Shown here: piece after piece, positions 27,801 to 35,322 of the stretch
Layout: every line of letters starts with the position of its first letter
Position numbering within the stretch: position 1 is the stretch's first letter
Source of the DNA: Candidatus Levyibacteriota bacterium
GTDB lineage: Bacteria; Patescibacteriota; Microgenomatia; Levybacterales; GWA1-39-11
Assembly: GCA_030645455.1 (NCBI GenBank)
Contig: JAUSNA010000023.1
Coordinates: 1-42,871, forward strand
Reading direction: 5' to 3'
Length of the DNA: 42,871 bases
Translations under genes and position numbers: made by a program
The notes under the pieces: generated by a model
What the model was told of the DNA's origin: nothing
The model's database searches: none
What the model saw: the letters and a program-made list of their open reading frames with translations, nothing else

Positions 27801-28695
27801 GCTAGTATCTTCCTCAAATAGCGATGACATAATGTTTTTGATAGGAGATACCGACAGAATTCTTACGGCTCAACACTGGAATGGTAGTGCGTGGGAAGCA
27901 GCTGATGCCGGAATTTTAGAGGCGGATGTCTCAGGTGCATCAGGAGGAGATCAGGGTACTTGCGGAGCTACTGTATGTCCAAATAATCTCCCCGCTACCT
28001 TTGTATACATTCCATATTCTCCATGGGGGAGGAATTGGAGATGGACGGATGATCTGACTACAAACGATCCAACTACCTGGCTCGCAAATGAGGATGTTGC
28101 ACCAACAGACTTTAGCCCTAGTGGTGCAACAGTACGTCTGCGCTATAACTTTGCAGAGCTTTCGGGAATGGCAGAGACAAATACAAGAAAAAAGCTTCAA
28201 TTCGTAGACTCGGTAACATGTTCAGACCCGGATAGCTGCGCAAGCTCAAATTGGACTGATGTAGGAGCTCAGGGAAGCGGTGCAGCGTGGAGGTATGCGG
28301 ATTGTGACTCGTCAGATGCGACGCAGGACGACGACGACTCTATAGGTTCGCAAAAGTTAACCGGTTCTACCCAGAATGGTACATTCGTTGAGAACGGCAC
28401 TGCCGCATCGGTTTCTGACCACAATGCCTTGGCGACAATCGAGTACGACTACTGTCTTGAGACAAATGGTGCGACCGGAAGTACTACCTATTATTTCCGA
28501 GCATCCGACTTGGAGCAAGGAACTATATATAGAGATCAAAGATCCGGCTCGGGCGCCAACACTTGTGGTCCTTCCTCCAACCAAGCATGCACCTATCCGA
28601 GCATCCAAACAGGTGTATCCGGTCCGACACTGGGTCAAACAATGAGGCATGGAAAATGGTTCAGCAACGGGGTAGAACAACCATTCACTTTTTAA
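24850..28695 (+). CDS. Giant (1281 aa) secreted protein: Ig-like N-terminal region, M23 (LytM-like) peptidase domain, WNG repeats, conserved-looking C-terminus
   Basis: [50 protein letters not shown]...[43 protein letters not shown]; C-terminus [21 protein letters not shown]. Confidence 0.9.
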   Translation: [1281 protein letters not shown]

Positions 28696-29158
28696 TGACT
28701 AATGATTAATGACTAATGATTGATGATTAAATATGGATAACATACAGAAAAACAAAATAATAACAGTTGAGCAAATTCCCGTATGGATTAAAGCTCATAT
28801 TTTTGTGCTCGCAATTTACAAAATAACAAACACTTTTCCTAAATCGGAGTTATTTGGATTAATTTCACAAATCAGACGTTCTTCAAGCTCCATTCCGGCC
28901 AATATTACAGAAGGTTTTTATAGGAATACGACTAAAGAACTTATTCAGTATCTCTATAATGCACGCGGATCATTAGGTGAGTCCTCATACCACCTCAGGC
29001 TTGCTTTGGATCTGGGTTATATCTCAATTCAGGAATACCAGAATTTTAAGGAAGAAATAGACAATATTGGTAAGCAAATCAACGGGTGGATAAAGAGCCT
29101 GAAAGGAAAGATTAAATGAATTTTTTAATCATGAATCATCAATCATTAATCATTAAAA
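28690..29158. repeat. Inverted repeats flanking a four-helix-bundle ORF (cassette 2)
   Basis: Left (28690-28731) TTTTAATGACTAATGATTAATGACTAATGATTGATGATTAAA; right (29121-29158) TTTTTTAATCATGAATCATCAATCATTAATCATTAAAA. Confidence 0.85.
28733..29119 (+). CDS. Four-helix-bundle protein (S23/IVP-like)
   Basis: FGLISQIRRSSSSIPANITEGFYRNTTKELIQYLYNARGSLGESSYHLRLALDLGYI. Confidence 0.92.
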   Translation: MDNIQKNKIITVEQIPVWIKAHIFVLAIYKITNTFPKSELFGLISQIRRSSSSIPANITEGFYRNTTKELIQYLYNARGSLGESSYHLRLALDLGYISIQEYQNFKEEIDNIGKQINGWIKSLKGKIK

Positions 29159-29176
29159 GAAAGGGGGTGAATATTT

Positions 29177-29257
29177 ATGGCTGCTAAAGCTGTTAAAAAA
29201 GTAAGAAAACAACTAAAGCTTTTCGTGTATTTCTTGTCAGCATCATACGCCAACTAG
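29177..29257 (+). CDS. 26-aa microprotein candidate
   Basis: Strong SD AAAGGGGGTGA then ATG; MAAKAVKKVRKQLKLFVYFLSASYAN*. Confidence 0.45.
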   Translation: MAAKAVKKVRKQLKLFVYFLSASYAN

Positions 29258-29402
29258 TTAGGTTATAGGGGGTAGTGAGTAGTGAGTAGATGGGTTTTTT
29301 GATTCTTCAACTGATAGACCTCAAAAAACAGCCTTTACTACACTGCCACGAATAGCCGATCTTCTGACTACAACCTACAACCTAATACCTACAACCTAGC
29401 CT
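29258..29402. repeat. Stutter inverted repeat without a 4HB ORF, between two tiny ORFs
   Basis: TTAGGTTATAGGGGGTAGTGAGTAGTGAGTAG ... CTGACTACAACCTACAACCTAATACCTACAACCTAGCC. Confidence 0.7.
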
Positions 29403-29561
29403 ATGAAGAACTGCCTGGAAATCGAAGAGATTTTAAAAAAAGTCATCGGAGACGGTGTGGTAGGGTTTTTTGAAAGAAACCTGACCACATCCATACAGGA
29501 GGTAAGGGTATTTACCCCTGTATATGTAAAACAAACCAAGTCGCAAGATTTTGTTAACTAA
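29403..29561 (+). CDS. 52-aa hypothetical protein
   Basis: MKNCLEIEEILKKVIGDGVVGFFERNLTTSIQEVRVFTPVYVKQTKSQDFVN*; plausible composition, below the ORF-track length cutoff. Confidence 0.45.
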   Translation: MKNCLEIEEILKKVIGDGVVGFFERNLTTSIQEVRVFTPVYVKQTKSQDFVN

Positions 29562-29679
29562 TTTTTGACAAGAGGTAGAAAGCCTATTATCCGGTTTAGC
29601 CCCAGTCTCGCGTAGGCGCAAGTCTAGGCGGGCCGGCTTGCTACTTCTTTCAAGGATAGATCGATCCGATACTTAACTA

Positions 29680-29702
29680 ACTCTCCTATATATTAGGAGA
29701 GT
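29680..29702. terminator. Hairpin ACTCTCCTA-TATAT-TAGGAGAGT followed by an A/T-rich tract
   Basis: Perfect 9-bp stem, then ATATATATTTTTG. Confidence 0.65.
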
Positions 29703-29793
29703 ATATATATTTTTGTTCTTTAGCCTCCAAAGGTGGTCGTTTTTTCGTAGTTAAAATATTCCATTTGTGCTACGATAATAGGTAAGCTTGCCT

Positions 29794-31998
29794 ATGAAAA
29801 AGGAAATATTATTGTGTTTTGTTTTTATTCTGATAAGTACCTCGTTAGTAACATTTAGTCCTGTTTTCGCCTCGATTTCGGAATGTACGACTTCTGTAAC
29901 CCCCAATACAATGACACAAAGTTCAACTGACAATTTTTATTTTACCGTCCACAATTCTTCCTCATCCAATGTGAGCTGGATTAAAATTACAAGACCCTCG
30001 GCCCATTTTGACCTCAGCGGAGCTACAGTAAGCGGCTGGAGTGCTTCAACAACAACCAGCGATGTCACTCTGACCGGTGGAACTCTTGCTGCCAACGGGT
30101 CGGTCAACGTAACAGTAAGTGCTTCGTCCGGAAGTACAGAGGTAACGGGTGTAAATTGGACGGTTCAAGCCTCAGATGACAGTGGGGGGGCGAGTCCGAC
30201 AACATGCACGGGAGGTCTGGAGGCTGAAATTGCGGGGGAGCCATCTGATAATACCGCACCCACCATTTCAAGCGTAACGATTTCTGACATTTCGGATACA
30301 TCGGTAAAAATTTCATGGACAACTGATGAGAGCTCAGATGCTGAGATTTTCTATAGCGCTGATCAGTCATTTGATCTTTATTCTCAAGATACGACTTTAA
30401 GCACTTCTCACAGTATTACGCTGAGTAGTCTTACAGCAAATACTACCTATAATTTTAGGGTCAACAGTACTGATGCGGCTGGAAATACGGGACAATCGTC
30501 CGACAGTATATTTACAACTGCCAAAACAGGATCAACAAGTACAACCGTTACCGTGACCGTCACAACGACAAAAACCATCACTCCAACCCCAACCCCCACT
30601 CCAATTCCTGACAAAACAGCTCCGACAATTATTGTCAGTACGGATTTTTCAAAACCATTTAATAAGGCTCCAAAGATAAGCGGTCGTGCAACTGATGGCA
30701 AAGGTATCTCAAAAGTGGAATACACTATTGATAATGGGGTTAATTGGCAGCCGGTTGACAATGCCAATCTTGGAAAGGCAACGGTTAGCTTCGATTTTAC
30801 ACCTTCATATCTTGATGATGACACATACAAAATTAAAGTAAGGGCCGTGGATAGCTCCGGCAATGTTGGAGTAAGTGGTGTGAGCCTGCTTACCATTGAC
30901 AGGCTTCCTCCAAATGTTGGTAGTACATTTTTCTCTATTGGTCCACAACCACTGCGTCCATTAAATGATGGTAGGATTTATGGCCTAGAAGGAATGGATC
31001 AAAAAATTACTCTTTCTGCTGTTGGTGGGCCTATTAGTATAGATGTTACATCTAGCCCGCTTCGACCTAGCGTTAGCGAGGCGAGCAATAAAATGTTCTC
31101 ACTCGTTAAAAATATTGATAATGGACTGTGGTCCGGGATATTGAGTTTTGACACTCCGGGTGAATATGAATTAATTGCAAAATCAATCGATGGGGCGGGG
31201 GCAAAGACAGAGAGAAATTTAGGAACTATAGTAATTTTGCCACGGGGCAAAATACTTACAAAGGACAGCTCAAATATTAATGCATCAGTTAGTGTATTTT
31301 ACTTCGACCGCATAACTAAGCAGTTTGTTCTTTGGGATGGAAAGGCGTACGGTCAGATGAATCCGCAGATAACTAAATCGGATGGAAATTATAGTCTCTA
31401 TCTTCCAGCAGGAAAATATTATATTGAGGTAAAAGCGCCTGGATATAGAAATCTTAAGACTGATATTTTTGAAATTGAGAACAGCTTGCCGGTTACGGCT
31501 AGCTTCAGGCTTGAGAAGCGTTTTGCTTTTTTTGATATTACTCAAACATCAGCAGTAGTTGACGTTTCTAAAGTTTACGCGAGTAAAGAAAACCGGAGTT
31601 TTCTTATTGGACAACAGTTGCCGGACATAGAACTTTCTGATGCTGACAAAATTGTACAGACATCTTCATTAAGAGGAAAGCGTTTGCTTGTTTCGATATT
31701 GAATAGTTGGAATCCGCAGACTTTTGCGCAAATATCTATTCTAAATGGTGTTGCAAAGAAAGGCGAAATAAATATTGTGGCTTTATTTCCTCAAGAAACT
31801 GCTTCTCGTATTAACATATTAAGAAAAAGAGGGGAGTATTCTTTCCCGATGTTGGCAGATCAAGACGGGTTACTCATAGAGCCTTTAAATATCCTTCATC
31901 TGCCCATGAACTTATATATAAGTAGGAACGGAACTATTGAGAGAATTAATTACGGAATTTTAGGTGAAGAAGAAATAGAAAGAAATCTGCTTGATTAG
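29794..31998 (+). CDS. Secreted multidomain protein: FN3-like and Ig-like domains, carboxypeptidase-regulatory-like domain, C-terminal thioredoxin/TlpA-like domain lacking CxxC
   Basis: DNTAPTISSVTISDISDTSVKISWTTDESSDAEIFY (FN3); T/P linker; GNYSLYLPAGKYYIEVKAPGY; FLIGQQLPDIELSD...LLVSILNSWNPQTFAQI...FPMLADQDGLL...LHLPMNLYISRNGTIERINYG. Confidence 0.8.
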   Translation: MKKEILLCFVFILISTSLVTFSPVFASISECTTSVTPNTMTQSSTDNFYFTVHNSSSSNVSWIKITRPSAHFDLSGATVSGWSASTTTSDVTLTGGTLAANGSVNVTVSASSGSTEVTGVNWTVQASDDSGGASPTTCTGGLEAEIAGEPSDNTAPTISSVTISDISDTSVKISWTTDESSDAEIFYSADQSFDLYSQDTTLSTSHSITLSSLTANTTYNFRVNSTDAAGNTGQSSDSIFTTAKTGSTSTTVTVTVTTTKTITPTPTPTPIPDKTAPTIIVSTDFSKPFNKAPKISGRATDGKGISKVEYTIDNGVNWQPVDNANLGKATVSFDFTPSYLDDDTYKIKVRAVDSSGNVGVSGVSLLTIDRLPPNVGSTFFSIGPQPLRPLNDGRIYGLEGMDQKITLSAVGGPISIDVTSSPLRPSVSEASNKMFSLVKNIDNGLWSGILSFDTPGEYELIAKSIDGAGAKTERNLGTIVILPRGKILTKDSSNINASVSVFYFDRITKQFVLWDGKAYGQMNPQITKSDGNYSLYLPAGKYYIEVKAPGYRNLKTDIFEIENSLPVTASFRLEKRFAFFDITQTSAVVDVSKVYASKENRSFLIGQQLPDIELSDADKIVQTSSLRGKRLLVSILNSWNPQTFAQISILNGVAKKGEINIVALFPQETASRINILRKRGEYSFPMLADQDGLLIEPLNILHLPMNLYISRNGTIERINYGILGEEEIERNLLD

Positions 31999-32416
31999 GT
32001 TTTGGTGAGTAGGTTGTAGAATTATCAAAAATATGAATTCATATAAAGAATTAACCGTTTGGCAAAAATCAGTAGAACTTTGTGTTTCCGGTTATAAGAT
32101 TACAGAAGAATGGCCAAAAGCCGAACAATTTGGGTTAACTTTTCAGGTAAGAAAATGTTTCGTGAGTATTCCTTCAAATATTGCAGAAGGTCAAAGAAGA
32201 GGACATAAAGCGGAATACATACAATTCATAAGGATAGCATACGGTTCCGGGGCAGAATTGGAAACTCAATTACTTGTTGCGTTAAAAGTTGGTTACTTGA
32301 GTAAAAAAGTGTACGATGAATTGGATGGGCTTTTAGAAGAAGTCATGAAAATGCTGAATCGACTTTTGTCTGTTTTACAGAATACTACTGACTACAACCT
32401 AAAACCTAAAACCTAA
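31995..32416. repeat. Inverted repeats flanking a four-helix-bundle ORF (cassette 3)
   Basis: Left (31995-32019) TTAGGTTTTGGTGAGTAGGTTGTAG; right (32391-32416) ACTACAACCTAAAACCTAAAACCTAA. Confidence 0.8.
32033..32416 (+). CDS. Four-helix-bundle protein (S23/IVP-like)
   Basis: FGLTFQVRKCFVSIPSNIAEGQRRGHKAEYIQFIRIAYGSGAELETQLLVALKVGYL. Confidence 0.93.
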   Translation: MNSYKELTVWQKSVELCVSGYKITEEWPKAEQFGLTFQVRKCFVSIPSNIAEGQRRGHKAEYIQFIRIAYGSGAELETQLLVALKVGYLSKKVYDELDGLLEEVMKMLNRLLSVLQNTTDYNLKPKT

Positions 32417-32417
32417 T

Positions 32418-34010
32418 ATGTGGTTTCAATTTTTTCTTATCAATTTGCATTTTGCAATAAATATTACAGCAGCACTTATTTTCTTTGCTGTTTTTTGGTT
32501 GTATTTTGATGCGTGGGTTGGGAGAAAAAGATACAGAGAATTTATACGTTTTTCAGGTTTTCTTGCTCTTTCTATCTCCTTTATTCTTAGCGGCCTCTAT
32601 ATTGAATCTTCAGTTCTAAGTGTTCCGATATTCAGCCAAGACTTACATATGGCCTTTCTCATAGCAACAAGACTTATTGGATACATATTTATAATACTTG
32701 CACTCTTTATAGACCCTCTTATGCAAAAGCCAAAACACCAAAGTAGTGTGGGGCTAGTATTGCCACTGGGTATAAAGAGTCTTTCAATATCTTTTGTCTC
32801 ATTCTTATTTCCGGTACTTTCGGCATTGGCGGGTTTTTTGTACCTAAAACGCGCAACCGTAGGGCTGGAAGATCACCTCAAGCCCGTCGCATTCTCATTT
32901 TTCTTATTAAGCCTTTCTGAGTTGCTTGCGCTTGGTTATATGCTTCGGGAAAGTCAAAATAGCACACTTTATGCATTTGTTGCTCCTTATTCGATACTCT
33001 GGATGATCCAGAGTGGGGTGATACTTCTTGCAGTTATAGTTCTTAGAAAGTGGATATTTTTCTATCTTCTCAAGCGCATTCAATCCCAGCTTTTTATGAT
33101 TTTTGTGAGTTTTACAGTTGCATTATTTCTTTTAATAACCTTAGTATTTTCAGCTCTGCTTCTGAAAAATATCGAGAGCGAAGCACTTGTCTCGCTTACG
33201 ACTGACGTTAACGTTTTGGAATATGCAATAAATTCCAAGAAAGCTGAAGTAATATCTGATGCACAGGTAATTGCTCTTAACCCTGAGGTGATTGATGCGA
33301 TTGATAAGAATAACAAGTCCAAGCTAAAATCTATAGCAATTTCAACTCTCCTTGCGAAAAAACAATCAGTTGTTACTATCCTTTCAGGTGAGGGGGTTGT
33401 GCTTGCCCGAGGAGATGATCCGGAAAGAATAGGGGATTCACTTTCAGGGGATGTGCTTGTAAAAAAAGCGGTGGGTGGAGAGGATGCAGTATCTGTTATT
33501 ACAAAAGACGGAGTATTGGCGCCAACTGTGTCAATAAGATCTGCAGTCCCTGTTAGAAGCGGCAAAGACATCGTTGGAGTAATTATGGTTGGTGCGGATA
33601 TCGATAATGCTTTTGTTGATGGAGTAAAGGAGACAACAGGGCTCAATGCCTCAATATATGCAGACAACATACGCAGTGCGACTACTTTTATTGCTCCTGA
33701 CGGAAAGAGCCGTTGGGTAGGGGTGAAAGAAGAGTCTGAGGTAGTTAAAAAACAGGTCATCCTTCAAGGTAAGTTATATGCAGGGTCTCTTAATGTATTA
33801 AATGTTGCTTATTTGACAGCAATTCTTCCCTTAAAGGATATAGATAATAATGTGGTGGGTATGCTTTTTGTCGGGCGCGAGCAAGTCAGTCTTTTGCAGG
33901 CTGCGGGAAGATCAATAGAGCTGACATTTTTAGTAGCCGTTGTGTTGTTGGTTTTGTCAATAATTCCCGCGTACTTTATCTCAAGATATATCAGTAATCA
34001 GTTAAAATAA
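32418..34010 (+). CDS. Multi-TM protein with periplasmic-type cache-like sensor region, no transmitter domain
   Basis: N-terminal TM bundle; EYAINSKKAEVISDAQVIALNPEVIDAI...VTILSGEGVVLARGDDPERIGDSL...AVPVRSGKDIVGVIMVGADID; ends just after a TM helix. Confidence 0.75.
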   Translation: MWFQFFLINLHFAINITAALIFFAVFWLYFDAWVGRKRYREFIRFSGFLALSISFILSGLYIESSVLSVPIFSQDLHMAFLIATRLIGYIFIILALFIDPLMQKPKHQSSVGLVLPLGIKSLSISFVSFLFPVLSALAGFLYLKRATVGLEDHLKPVAFSFFLLSLSELLALGYMLRESQNSTLYAFVAPYSILWMIQSGVILLAVIVLRKWIFFYLLKRIQSQLFMIFVSFTVALFLLITLVFSALLLKNIESEALVSLTTDVNVLEYAINSKKAEVISDAQVIALNPEVIDAIDKNNKSKLKSIAISTLLAKKQSVVTILSGEGVVLARGDDPERIGDSLSGDVLVKKAVGGEDAVSVITKDGVLAPTVSIRSAVPVRSGKDIVGVIMVGADIDNAFVDGVKETTGLNASIYADNIRSATTFIAPDGKSRWVGVKEESEVVKKQVILQGKLYAGSLNVLNVAYLTAILPLKDIDNNVVGMLFVGREQVSLLQAAGRSIELTFLVAVVLLVLSIIPAYFISRYISNQLK

Positions 34011-34011
34011 T

Positions 34012-35319
34012 ATGTCAGTTAGACTGAAAATAATTTCGATAACAGTACTCGTAATTTCACTTTTTGGAGCTACGATATATTTTGTTGGCTCAAAGGTACT
34101 TATTAAAAATTATTTGGAAATTGAAAAGGAGAGTGTAATAAAAAATTTAGAAAGAGTTAATGATGCAATTGTAAGCATAACTTCTCAGCTTGATGTTAAG
34201 ATTGCTGATTGGGCAACGTGGGATGATACATACAAATTTGTACGGGACAAAAACAAGGCATATATAAAGTCAAATTTAACAAGCGTTTCTCTCCAAAATC
34301 TTAAGATAGACGGAATGTATTTTTATAACACAAAGAGGAAGTTAATTTATAGTAATATATCGGAGAATGAAAGTATTGCTTCAAAAAGCGTAGAAATGTA
34401 CTTTTCGTCTCATCCTGACATAATTACCCATAATACTCTTGATAGTTCTAAGACAGGTATAATTTCGTTGCCTGAAGGGAATTTATTTATCGCTTCAAAG
34501 CCGATTCTGACCAGCGAAGGAGAAGGACCTGTCGGGGGGACTTTGGTATTTATCAAGCAATTCGGCAAAGAAGAAATTAAAAGTCTGAGCAAATTAACTC
34601 ATATATCCGTAAATATTTTTCCCTACGACTCTTTGTTGCCTGACGATATTATTGCCAAAAAGAACTTGTCACTAACTAACAAATATTTTGTTAATGTACG
34701 ATCAATTGATGTTATTAACGGATATTCGTATATTTATGATTTAAATGGTAGGCCAATTCTAATATTAGAGACTGATTTCCCGCGTACGATATTTAAACAA
34801 GGTCAAAAAACCACCCTAACTTTTATGGCGATTGCGGGAATTTTTAGCACTATTTTTGGAATATTCCTGATATTGTTGATCGAAAAACTTATTATTCTAA
34901 GATTTACCAAGCTGGGTAGTCAGGCTAGGGATATTGGAGAGTCACATGATTTATCAAAAAGAATTAGTGTAGATGGAAAAGACGAGATTGCAAAGCTAGG
35001 ACAATCAATAAATAAAATGCTTGAGGATTTGAAGAATTCTGAGGATGAGAGGGAAAAAGCATTAAGTAAAAATGAAGAGATGGGTAAAAAACTAAAGGAG
35101 CATGTGGAAGAACTTGAAAAATTTAATCAGCTTATGGTAGGGCGTGAGCTTAAGATGATAGAGTTGAAGGAGACCCTTCGGCAGGCTTCCTTCAACAATG
35201 TTAGGGACAAGCAGAGTGAGAAGCAGAAAGATCAGGCCGTTCGAGGCTCTGATGAGCGTTCAGGCTCCAGAATAGTTGAAAAACCCGAGAAAAAGCATTC
35301 AAGAAAGGTGAAAAAATAA
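34012..35319 (+). CDS. CHASE4-HAMP sensor protein ending in coiled coil, no kinase domain
   Basis: KIADWATWDDTYKFVRDKNKAYIKSNL (CHASE4); HAMP after the second TM; coil KFNQLMVGRELKMIELKETL. Confidence 0.8.
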   Translation: MSVRLKIISITVLVISLFGATIYFVGSKVLIKNYLEIEKESVIKNLERVNDAIVSITSQLDVKIADWATWDDTYKFVRDKNKAYIKSNLTSVSLQNLKIDGMYFYNTKRKLIYSNISENESIASKSVEMYFSSHPDIITHNTLDSSKTGIISLPEGNLFIASKPILTSEGEGPVGGTLVFIKQFGKEEIKSLSKLTHISVNIFPYDSLLPDDIIAKKNLSLTNKYFVNVRSIDVINGYSYIYDLNGRPILILETDFPRTIFKQGQKTTLTFMAIAGIFSTIFGIFLILLIEKLIILRFTKLGSQARDIGESHDLSKRISVDGKDEIAKLGQSINKMLEDLKNSEDEREKALSKNEEMGKKLKEHVEELEKFNQLMVGRELKMIELKETLRQASFNNVRDKQSEKQKDQAVRGSDERSGSRIVEKPEKKHSRKVKK

Positions 35320-35322
35320 TTT

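Noticed and set aside
28690-29158. 23S rRNA fragment with an intervening sequence
   Set aside because: No rRNA-like sequence flanks any of the 4HB cassettes; neighbours are protein-coding genes.
17894-32416. Diversity-generating retroelement (4HB proteins resemble Avd)
   Set aside because: No reverse transcriptase ORF or template/variable repeat pair was seen; S23/IVP-like interpretation preferred.
33080-33760. 226-aa minus-strand ORF
   Set aside because: Antisense to a well-supported cache-domain membrane protein; Ser/Thr/Pro-rich shadow translation.
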